Below are positions 15,048 through 22,198 of a stretch of 64,000 nucleotides of DNA, piece after piece. A program made the translations under genes and the position numbers. Below the pieces are notes generated by a model that searched no databases, was not told the DNA's origin, and saw nothing but the letters and a program-made list of their open reading frames with translations. The stretch comes from WGOA01 sp964429745 (GTDB lineage Bacteria; Bacteroidota; Bacteroidia; Chitinophagales; BACL12), in the NCBI GenBank assembly GCA_964429745.1, contig CAYSDI010000002.1:50231-114230 (forward strand), in the 5' to 3' direction. Position 1 is the first letter of the stretch, and each line of letters begins with the position of its first letter.

Positions 15048-16496
15048 TTAGGCAGTTGGGGCATCCGCGCCGGGCAAAACCTGGCGGATACGGTCAAAAA
15101 GCCGCTGGCTTAAGTAAGCTTTAAAAGCATCTTCAGGCAACCCGGCAGCTACTTCTGCGGCGAAAGCCTGCAACAAAAGCGTCTTCGCCGTTTCTAAAGG
15201 GATGCCTCGGGCTTGTAAATAAAAGATTGATTCCGGGTCAAGCTGACCGGACGTGGCACCGTGGCTGCACTTGACATCGTCCGCAAAAATCTCCAGTTGG
15301 GGTTTGGTGTTGATGGTGGCCTCTGCAGACAACAGGAGATTCTTGTTGCTCTGGTAAGCATTGGTCTTTTGCGCATTGGGTCGCACGAAGATTTTGCCGT
15401 TGAACACGGCATTGCCCTGGTCTGTGGCGATGCCTTTGTAAAGCTGATTGCTCTGGCAATGCGGCACCGCGTGGTCAATCAGCAGATGGTTGTCCACTAA
15501 ATCCTGTTCCGCGGCGAGGTAAAAGCCGTTGAGGTGGCATTCGGCATTTTCACCGGCAAAGCGCACCCGCAAATCGTTGCGGGTCAGATCGCCCTGAAGG
15601 CAAAAAGTCCGAGCCGTGAAGCGGCTGTCACGGTCTTGCCGCACATCCATGTGGTGGATGCAATCGGCGCCCCTTCCCCCGTCCTGAACCGTATCAAGCA
15701 CTATGTTGGCGTTGCGCTCCACAAAAGCTTCCAGGACCGAAAATGTGCGTGAACGCTGGCCTTCTGGTTTTATCATGTGGTGCACCACGCGCAGCGAACT
15801 TCCGTTTTCTGCCACCAGCAAATGCCGGGGGAAGAGCACCTCATCAGCTTGCAAGTCTTGCGCAATATCCAAAATCACGATGGGATGGGGCACGGTTGCA
15901 CCGGGCTGCACATGAATCCAGGCGCCGTCCAGGTGCAGGGCGGTGTTTAGCTGGGCAAACGCAGACCATTCCGGGGTTTGCAGGGCGTCAAACCAGGTGG
16001 CGACGGCGTCTGGTTGTTCCAGCATAGCCTGGGCCAGCGATCCTATGGTGAACGCACCCTGATCTACAATGCGAGAGGCTTGCGGGTCAAAGGTGCCGTT
16101 GACAAAGACGAGGCGGTTGGCCGCAAAATCGGGCAACCAGTTGGTCCATGCGGCAGATTCAACGGGATATTGGGCTTTGTGGGCTGGTTGGCTGGTTTGG
16201 TCATCCGCGCCGGGCAACAAGGCTTGGAGCGGCTGGCGGGTCAGGCGGCTGACCGGGGTGTATTTCCAATCTTCGTGTCGACGACCCGGAAAACCCTGGC
16301 GTTCAAAAGCAGCCATAGACAGCGCCCTGCGCTCTTGAAAAAACGGCAGAACGAATGGCGTTGCTGATTCGTCCAGCGCTTGGTGCTGGAGCATTTGCTC
16401 CCGGTAAGAAAGCACGCTTTGCCCAGACAAGGGAGATGTGATCATGGTTGAGGGCGAAGTCGGTATAGCGGTCGGGAGGGAGTGAGTGCTGCTCAT
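15048..16496 (-). CDS. sufD: SUF scaffold subunit SufD
   Basis: A 482-residue SufD, which with SufB and SufC forms the scaffold where Fe-S clusters are built. The C-terminal beta-helix core is recognisable (SEATINTKPQLEIFADDVKCSHGATSGQLD in part), including the conserved His in KCSHGAT. The N-terminal region is Pro/Ser-rich, so translation may begin at a later Met (MITSPLSG). It lies 14 bp after sufC. Confidence 0.94.
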   Translation of the reverse strand: MSSTHSLPTAIPTSPSTMITSPLSGQSVLSYREQMLQHQALDESATPFVLPFFQERRALSMAAFERQGFPGRRHEDWKYTPVSRLTRQPLQALLPGADDQTSQPAHKAQYPVESAAWTNWLPDFAANRLVFVNGTFDPQASRIVDQGAFTIGSLAQAMLEQPDAVATWFDALQTPEWSAFAQLNTALHLDGAWIHVQPGATVPHPIVILDIAQDLQADEVLFPRHLLVAENGSSLRVVHHMIKPEGQRSRTFSVLEAFVERNANIVLDTVQDGGRGADCIHHMDVRQDRDSRFTARTFCLQGDLTRNDLRVRFAGENAECHLNGFYLAAEQDLVDNHLLIDHAVPHCQSNQLYKGIATDQGNAVFNGKIFVRPNAQKTNAYQSNKNLLLSAEATINTKPQLEIFADDVKCSHGATSGQLDPESIFYLQARGIPLETAKTLLLQAFAAEVAAGLPEDAFKAYLSQRLFDRIRQVLPGADAPTA

Positions 16497-16510
16497 GGCT
16501 GTGTTGTGGG

Positions 16511-17269
16511 TCAGGCGATAGCGGCGTACTCCTCGCGAATCCAGTCATAACCGCGGGCTTCCAATTCCTGGGCAAGTTCTTTAGAGCCGGTTTTTACAAT
16601 GCGTCCGTCGTAAAGGACATGCACAAAATCTGGTACGATGTGGTCGAGCAGGCGCTGGTAGTGGGTGATGACCAAAAAAGCGTTCTCTCCGTTGCGCAGG
16701 GCGTTTACCCCTCCGGCGACAATGCGCAGCGCGTCAATGTCCAGTCCGGAGTCCGTTTCGTCTAAAATGGCAAGCCGCGGCTGCAGCATAGCCATTTGAA
16801 AGATTTCGTTGCGCTTTTTTTCGCCTCCCGAAAACCCTTCGTTGAGGCTGCGGCTGAGGAAAGACGGGTCCATTTCTAACGAGGCCATTTGCTTTTTGGC
16901 TTCGATCAAAAATTGGCGGGCATCCAGCGGATCGAGCCCCTGGTGCTTGCGCTTTTCGTTCAGGGCTGCCTTGAGAAAGTTGGCCACACTCACGCCAGGA
17001 ATTTCCACCGGGTATTGGAAAGCCAAAAAGAGGCCCTCTCGAGCGCGCTCGTCAGGGGCCAGGTCCAGCAGATCTTTGTCCAGGAAACGGACGGAGCCCG
17101 CTTGGACGTCGTACCCGTCGCGGCCGGCCAGAGTGGAGGCCAAGGTGCTTTTGCCCGAGCCGTTTGGTCCCATGATGGCATGTACTTCTCCTGGGCGGAT
17201 GTCCAGGTTCAGGTCTTTCAGGATGGCCCTGTCGTCAATGGAGACCGCCAGGTTTTGGATGGAAAGCAT
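16511..17269 (-). CDS. sufC: SUF ATPase subunit SufC
   Basis: ABC-type ATPase of the SufBCD complex, 252 residues from the ATG at 17269 (MLSIQNLAVS), the normal length for the family; an upstream TTG would add ten residues. Walker A is GPNGSGKST (34-42), the signature is FSGGEKKRNE and Walker B is LAILDETDSGLD. ATP hydrolysis drives the SufB/SufD changes needed for cluster assembly. A 9-bp tandem repeat fills the space between it and the sufB stop. Confidence 0.96.
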   Translation of the reverse strand: MLSIQNLAVSIDDRAILKDLNLDIRPGEVHAIMGPNGSGKSTLASTLAGRDGYDVQAGSVRFLDKDLLDLAPDERAREGLFLAFQYPVEIPGVSVANFLKAALNEKRKHQGLDPLDARQFLIEAKKQMASLEMDPSFLSRSLNEGFSGGEKKRNEIFQMAMLQPRLAILDETDSGLDIDALRIVAGGVNALRNGENAFLVITHYQRLLDHIVPDFVHVLYDGRIVKTGSKELAQELEARGYDWIREEYAAIA

Positions 17270-17300
17270 GGATTTTGGGGATTCGGCTTCTTGGGTCAAT

Positions 17301-17327
17301 TAATTCAGATAATTCAAGTAATTCTTT
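17301..17327 (-). repeat. 9-bp tandem repeat between sufB and sufC
   Basis: Three copies of a 9-bp unit (TAATTCAGA, TAATTCAAG, TAATTCTTT on the plus strand). The array begins within the sufB stop codon (17326-17328) and extends to within about 30 bp of the sufC ATG. Confidence 0.75.
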
Positions 17328-18771
17328 AACCAACACTGCCTTCTAAGCTGATTTCCAACAACTTCTGAGCTTCTGCTGCAAACTCCATTGGAAGTTGTTT
17401 AAAGATCTCCTTGCAGTAACCGTTCACGATCAATTGCACGGCAGCTTCACCGTCCAGCCCGCGCTGGTTGCAGTAGAACAACATATCCTCGCCGATTTTA
17501 GACGTGGTGGCTTCGTGCTCCACCTGAGCCGTGTTATTGCTCACTTCCAGGTAGGGAAAGGTATGCGCCCCGCATTTGTCGTCAATGAGCAGAGAGTCGC
17601 ATTGGGAGTAGTTGTAAGCGTTGTCAGCGGTTTTGTTGATTTTGACCAGACCCCGGTAAGAGTTTTGGCTGCGCCCGGCGGAAATGCCTTTGGAGACAAT
17701 GCGACTCCGGGTGTTCTTGCCAATGTGGATCATTTTGGTGCCAGTGTCGGCCTGCTGATAGTGGTTGGTCATGGCCACCGAGTAAAACTCACCGACGCTT
17801 TCGTCGCCTTTCAAGATACAGGAAGGGTATTTCCAGGTAATGGCCGAGCCGGTTTCTACTTGTGTCCAACTGATCTTGGACTTGTACCCGCGGCAGATGC
17901 CGCGTTTGGTGACAAAATTGTAGACCCCCCCTTTGCCTTCTGCGTCGCCGGGGTACCAGTTCTGTACCGTGCTGTACTTGATTTCGGCGCGGTCCAGGGT
18001 AATGAGTTCCACCACAGCGGCGTGGAGTTGGTGCTCGTCTCGCTGGGGAGCCGTGCACCCTTCGAGGTAACTGACGTAGCTGTCGTCTTCCGCGATGATC
18101 AGGGTGCGCTCAAACTGGCCGGAACCCGCAGCGTTGATGCGGAAGTACGTGGACAATTCCACCGGACAGCGCACACCTTTGGGGATGTACACGAACGAAC
18201 CATCCGAGAAAACGGCGGAATTGAGCGCGGCGTAGAAGTTGTCGCGGGGTGGCACCACCGTGCCCAGGTAGCGTTGAACCAAATCCGGATACTGCCTGAT
18301 GGCCTCAGAAATGGGGCAAAAAATGACGCCAATTTCCTCCAATTGCTTGCGGAAAGTGGTGAGCACGGACGTGGAATCCATGACGAAATCGACGGCCACC
18401 CCGGCGAGCACTTTTTGCTCCTCCATCGGGATGCCCAGCCGTTCGTAGGTGCGCAGGAGCTCCGGGTCAACCTCATCCAGGCTGTTCAGCGAAGGTTTCT
18501 TGCGCGGGGCGGCGTAATAGCTAATGTCCTGAAAGTCAATGGCCGGGTAATGGACATTTTGCCAGCGCGGCTCGTCCATTTGCAGCCAAGCGCGAAAGGC
18601 TTTCAACCGCCAGGCCAGCATCCACTCCGGTTCTTCCTTTTTGGCCGAAATAAAGCGAACCGTGTCTTCGCTGAGCCCTTTTGGCGCTATTTCCTGGTCA
18701 ATGTTGGTAACAAAGCCGTAGGCATATTCGCTCGTGGTGCGCTCTCTGATAAGTTTGTCCGAATCGCTCAT
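17326..18771 (-). CDS. sufB: SUF scaffold subunit SufB
   Basis: A 481-residue SufB, the core Fe-S assembly scaffold that receives sulfur from SufE. The conserved features include the YFRIN segment, RGICRGYKSKISWTQVETGS, and the C-terminal beta-helix region with YSQCDSLLIDDKCGAHTFPY. It is the first gene of the six-gene suf operon, preceded by a strong TTG/TAnnTTTG promoter 32-62 bp upstream. Confidence 0.97.
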   Translation of the reverse strand: MSDSDKLIRERTTSEYAYGFVTNIDQEIAPKGLSEDTVRFISAKKEEPEWMLAWRLKAFRAWLQMDEPRWQNVHYPAIDFQDISYYAAPRKKPSLNSLDEVDPELLRTYERLGIPMEEQKVLAGVAVDFVMDSTSVLTTFRKQLEEIGVIFCPISEAIRQYPDLVQRYLGTVVPPRDNFYAALNSAVFSDGSFVYIPKGVRCPVELSTYFRINAAGSGQFERTLIIAEDDSYVSYLEGCTAPQRDEHQLHAAVVELITLDRAEIKYSTVQNWYPGDAEGKGGVYNFVTKRGICRGYKSKISWTQVETGSAITWKYPSCILKGDESVGEFYSVAMTNHYQQADTGTKMIHIGKNTRSRIVSKGISAGRSQNSYRGLVKINKTADNAYNYSQCDSLLIDDKCGAHTFPYLEVSNNTAQVEHEATTSKIGEDMLFYCNQRGLDGEAAVQLIVNGYCKEIFKQLPMEFAAEAQKLLEISLEGSVG

Positions 18772-18802
18772 GGGTTTGGGGGAAGGGCTTTGATCGCCAG
18801 GG

Positions 18803-18833
18803 CAAAGCTACCGCCTTATCCTTATTTAGACAA
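18803..18833 (-). promoter_or_regulatory. suf operon promoter
   Basis: On the minus strand TTG (18833-18831), 20 bp, then TAGCTTTG (18810-18803): a perfect match to the Bacteroidota sigma consensus and spacing. The predicted transcript begins about 25 nt before the sufB ATG. Confidence 0.75.
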
Positions 18834-18840
18834 GTTCTAA
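18826..18840. promoter_or_regulatory. Candidate operator over the suf -33 box
   Basis: A 15-bp imperfect inverted repeat, TTAGA-N5-TCTAA, that covers the TTG of the suf promoter. Its position would let a bound dimeric regulator block RNA polymerase. The regulator is not in this window, and the sequence does not plainly match a known Fe-S sensor site. Confidence 0.4.
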
Positions 18841-18848
18841 GTAAGCAA

Positions 18849-18870
18849 TTCTACCATAAATTGGGTAGAA
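18849..18870. promoter_or_regulatory. Inverted repeat upstream of the suf promoter
   Basis: TTCTACC (18849-18855) and GGTAGAA (18864-18870) form a perfect 7-bp inverted repeat with 8 bp between, just upstream of the -33 region. It shares the TTCTA half-element with the 15-bp repeat next to it, consistent with a second binding site. Confidence 0.4.
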
Positions 18871-18901
18871 CCCAACTCCCCTTCCTTAGGGATAAACAAT
18901 G

Positions 18902-19014
18902 GGGAAGCCAACCTGTTCAGGGCAGGTCGGCTTAGCGACAGCATCACGAACCGCGCAGCCAGCATCAATCCAGGGAAGCCAACCTGTTCAGGGCAGGTCG
19001 CCTTAGCGACAGCC
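18902..19014. repeat. 41-bp direct repeats with 71-bp period
   Basis: Two nearly identical copies (one mismatch) starting GGGAAGCCAACCTGTTCAG, at 18902-18942 and 18973-19013. The text after copy 2 (GACAGCCAATGTTGCGA) recurs in shortened form at 19071-19088 (GACAGCCAATTTTGCGA). The repeats separate the suf promoter from the promoter of the TonB receptor. No coding role is evident. Confidence 0.8.
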
Positions 19015-19060
19015 AATGTTGCGAACCTCGACAACCCAGCAACCGCGTCCCGACAACTAG

Positions 19061-19093
19061 TTGGCATGGCGACAGCCAATTTTGCGATCTTTG
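19061..19093 (+). promoter_or_regulatory. Promoter of the first TonB-dependent receptor
   Basis: TTG at 19061-19063, 22 bp, then GATCTTTG at 19086-19093 (7 of 8 to TAnnTTTG). The box is followed by CCCCC, as in other promoters of the phylum. This argues that the in-frame TTG at 19061 is a promoter element, not a start codon. Confidence 0.55.
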
Positions 19094-19132
19094 CCCCCGG
19101 TGAGGCAATTCGCAGCATTTTGGGGGCGTCCT

Positions 19133-21415
19133 GTGGGCTGCAGTGCTGCGCGTTCAGAGCATCTTTTTTTGCGCCAGGCTTTGGTCCTGTTGCTGCTAGC
19201 CGGACTGGGCTTGGTACAGGCGCACGCGCAAACCACCGTGAAAGGGGTGGTCAGGGATACCAAGGGAAACACCCTCCCGGGGGCCAACGTGTTCCTGCAG
19301 GACACCTACGACGGCACAACAAGCGCCGACGACGGCAGTTTTTCGTTTAAAACTGAGGAACAGGGGCGTTTTTTGCTGGTGGTGAGCTTTATCGGATACA
19401 AAGCCTTTTCTGACAGCGTGGACCTCAACGGGGATGTCGTCCTGGTAGAACCTGCGCTCAAGGAGGAGTTCAATGAATTGACCGCTGTGGTCATCAGCGC
19501 AGGGGCGTTTGAGGCTTCGGACGAAGGCAAGGCGGTGGTGTTTAAACCGCTTGACATCGTGACCACCGCTGGGGCTACCGGCGACATTTTTGGCGCGTTG
19601 GGCACATTGCCGGGGGCACAACAGGTGGGTAACGAGGAAGGGCTCTTTGTGCGGGGGGGGGCTGGCTACGAAACCAAGACCATTATCGATGGGCTGACCG
19701 TCCAGAATCCCTTTTTTAGCCAGGTGCCTGATGTGCCTTCGCGGGGACGCTTCTCCCCTTTTCTCTTTAAAGGCACCGTTTTCTCAACCGGCGGCTATTC
19801 GGCTCAATACGGGCAAGCGCTGTCTTCGGCCGTGGTGCTGAACACCAATGACATGCCGAAAACAGGAGGCTCCGGGCTTAGCTTATCGCCCATTTTTGGC
19901 GGTGTGTTTACACAACAAGTCTGGAACAAAACAGCGGTTTCGCTCGGTGGTCAATACACAAATACGTATCTATTTAATGCTTTGGTCCCCCAGGAAATCA
20001 CCTGGACCAAAGACTTTCAGGGGCTCGGTGGCAATTTGGGCGTGATCCACAAAACGTCTGAAACCGGGCTGTTTAAGCTTTACGCCACTTACAACGATGC
20101 CTCGTTGGGCATCCTCTACCCTTCTCCGGTTGACAGCATACCCGGGGTGGACTTTGCCCTGGACAACCGGAACGTCTATGCAAACGCTTCCTGGAAAGAA
20201 ATTTTGGGCGAAACCTGGACGATCCTCGTCTCAGCTGCCGGCAGCTACAACGACGACGCCGTACTCGTGCAGGGCACGGACAACAGCCGCAACGACCAGG
20301 GCTTGCAAGGGCGGGTCGCGCTGACTAACCAGGTTAGCGACAAAGTGCAGGCGCGCGCCGGGGCGGAATACAATTACCAGGCCTTTGAAAACAACTTCCA
20401 GCTGTTTGGGGTAGACCAGTCGTTTGACACCGAAGCGGTGGAGCATTACGGAGCGCTCTTTGCCGAATCGGAGTTTTACATCACCAGCGATCTGGCTGGC
20501 CGGGCTGGTGTACGGGGCGAATACTCCGCGGCTCTGGACGAGTACAATTGGGCCCCACGACTGTCTCTAGCCTACAAAACCGGCGAAAAAAGCCAGATTT
20601 CGCTGGCTTATGGTCAGTTTTATCAGACGCCCAGAGCCCAGTTTTTGGGCTTCGGAGCCGATGCGCTAACCTATGAACGGGCTGACCATTACATTGCCAA
20701 TTGGCAGTACATGACCAACGACCGAACCTTTAGGCTGGAGGGCTATTACAAGCGCTACGACAACCTGGTCACGCAAAATCCATTGGATTCCAGCTCGGCT
20801 TTGTTAAGCTATGCCAGCGATGGCGATGGCTACGCAGGAGGGGCGGAACTGTTTTACCGCGACAAAAAGAGCATCGACAACGGCGATTTCTGGGTTTCGT
20901 ATTCCTGGATAAATACCCGGCGAAAGTTTCTGGATTACCCCGAGAAGGTGCGCCCTGACTTTGCTTCTGAGCACGTATTCAGCCTTGTTTACAAGCACTA
21001 CATCCCCGATCTGCGCTCGCAGATTGGCGCTACCTACACCTTTCAGTCAGGTCGACCTTTTCACGATCCGGCCGACCCCGGCTTTATGCAAGGGCGCACG
21101 CCGGAGTTTCACAACTTTTCGATGAATTGGAGTTACCTGACCAACATACGCGGGCATTTCACGGTAATCTTTGTTTCAGTAACCAATGTGCCCGGTGTGG
21201 ACAATATTTTTGGGTACCGCTACTTTGATCCTACGGGCTTTCCGCTCGCTAACTACGCATACAACCTCACCCCTGCTGAATACGTGGAAGTGGCGCAACG
21301 CCCTCCGGCCATTCGCTCGTATTTCATCGGAATGTTTATATCTTTCCAACACAATCGAACCACGAAAAACCTGCTGGCACCGTCTGACGCAGGAGAACAA
21401 AATTCGGCACCGTAA
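19133..21415 (+). CDS. TonB-dependent receptor with carboxypeptidase-like N-terminal domain
   Basis: Outer-membrane receptor of about 760 residues. Start codons are weak: GTG at 19133 and TTG at 19169 both follow the predicted promoter; the TTG would give the cleanest signal peptide (hydrophobic ALVLLLLAGLGLV then QAHAQ). The signal is followed by a carboxypeptidase D-like beta domain (TVKGVVRDTKGNTLPGANVFL), a plug domain with LFVRGGAGYETKTIIDG, and a 22-strand barrel. No SusD partner is adjacent, so it is more likely a metal, siderophore or small-molecule importer than a glycan SusC. It heads a cluster with a TPR-like protein and a second receptor. Confidence 0.88.
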   Translation: MGCSAARSEHLFLRQALVLLLLAGLGLVQAHAQTTVKGVVRDTKGNTLPGANVFLQDTYDGTTSADDGSFSFKTEEQGRFLLVVSFIGYKAFSDSVDLNGDVVLVEPALKEEFNELTAVVISAGAFEASDEGKAVVFKPLDIVTTAGATGDIFGALGTLPGAQQVGNEEGLFVRGGAGYETKTIIDGLTVQNPFFSQVPDVPSRGRFSPFLFKGTVFSTGGYSAQYGQALSSAVVLNTNDMPKTGGSGLSLSPIFGGVFTQQVWNKTAVSLGGQYTNTYLFNALVPQEITWTKDFQGLGGNLGVIHKTSETGLFKLYATYNDASLGILYPSPVDSIPGVDFALDNRNVYANASWKEILGETWTILVSAAGSYNDDAVLVQGTDNSRNDQGLQGRVALTNQVSDKVQARAGAEYNYQAFENNFQLFGVDQSFDTEAVEHYGALFAESEFYITSDLAGRAGVRGEYSAALDEYNWAPRLSLAYKTGEKSQISLAYGQFYQTPRAQFLGFGADALTYERADHYIANWQYMTNDRTFRLEGYYKRYDNLVTQNPLDSSSALLSYASDGDGYAGGAELFYRDKKSIDNGDFWVSYSWINTRRKFLDYPEKVRPDFASEHVFSLVYKHYIPDLRSQIGATYTFQSGRPFHDPADPGFMQGRTPEFHNFSMNWSYLTNIRGHFTVIFVSVTNVPGVDNIFGYRYFDPTGFPLANYAYNLTPAEYVEVAQRPPAIRSYFIGMFISFQHNRTTKNLLAPSDAGEQNSAP

Positions 21416-21476
21416 TTGCTAAAACAACCTGTCCCCTTCGCCAAAATTCATGACCTTTTCAGAACCACTCCCCACT

Positions 21477-22133
21477 ATGAAACGATTGTTCCTCCTGATT
21501 TTTTGCTCCATTAGCCTTGCCGGGCTTAAAGCGCAGACAGCAGACGAAAAGTTCACGGCTACCATGGAAAGAATGCTGCTCAAATTAGACGAAGCAGAAA
21601 CGGCTGAACAATGGCAGGCAGCGGCAAACGGCTTTGAACGGGTGGGTAACGCAGAGACCCAGCAATGGCTCCCATGGTACTACAGCGCCTATTCCAATAT
21701 TTTATTGGCCTTTGAGCAGGAAGACCTGGCGGCAATTGATCCGATTTTGGACAAGGCGGACAAGCAAATTGCCCGCGCAGAAACCCTCTCCCCGGACAAC
21801 GCTGAGTTATTGGTATTAAAGAGCATGGCCGCCTCTGCCCGCATCCGGGTAGATTTCAACCGGGGCATGCAGTACGGTCCCGCTGCCAGCGGCTATGCCA
21901 CGCGTGCCACTACCCTGCAAGAAGGCAATCCCCGGGGCTGGTTGCAACTGGGGCAAAACCTCCTGTACACACCGGAGCAATTCGGCGGCGGACCCGCCCG
22001 CGGATGCCCCTTGCTGCAAAAGTCGCAGGCGCGTTTTGCCACATTCCAGCCGGAATCGGCGATCCATCCTAAGTGGGGCGCTGAATACCTGGACTCCATC
22101 ATCAAGGAATCTTGCTCCGGGTACGTCAAGTAA
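21477..22133 (+). CDS. Exported TPR-like protein of unknown function
   Basis: A 218-residue periplasmic protein from the ATG at 21477, whose first residues (MKRLFLLIFCSISLAGLKAQ) are a typical signal peptide; the ATG 27 bp earlier lacks that form. The rest is helical with Ala-rich repeats (AEQWQAAANGFERV, PDNAELLVLKSMAASARI) resembling TPR units. Small TPR-like exported proteins often sit next to TonB receptors in this phylum. A helper role in the same uptake process is inferred from position only. Confidence 0.75.
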   Translation: MKRLFLLIFCSISLAGLKAQTADEKFTATMERMLLKLDEAETAEQWQAAANGFERVGNAETQQWLPWYYSAYSNILLAFEQEDLAAIDPILDKADKQIARAETLSPDNAELLVLKSMAASARIRVDFNRGMQYGPAASGYATRATTLQEGNPRGWLQLGQNLLYTPEQFGGGPARGCPLLQKSQARFATFQPESAIHPKWGAEYLDSIIKESCSGYVK

Positions 22134-22186
22134 TAATTGCTTTCAGCAGATTTTCTACCGCGTACTTCCCTACCTCGCTTCGGGCC

Positions 22187-22194
22187 TAACTTCG
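22187..22194 (+). promoter_or_regulatory. Candidate -7 box 4 nt before a start codon
   Basis: TAACTTCG matches TAnnTTTG at 7 of 8 places and is separated by only CGCG from the ATG at 22199. A good TTG at -33 is not seen. Confidence 0.4.
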
Positions 22195-22198
22195 CGCG

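Noticed and set aside
17395..18840. A 481-codon open frame on the plus strand, almost exactly opposite sufB.
   Set aside because: The minus strand encodes a full-length, well-conserved SufB. The antisense frame shows no domain and is explained by GC-rich third positions lacking antisense stops.
19061..19132. Extension of the TonB receptor to a TTG at 19061.
   Set aside because: The TTG coincides with the -33 element of a good promoter, and the resulting N-terminus delays the signal peptide by 35 residues.
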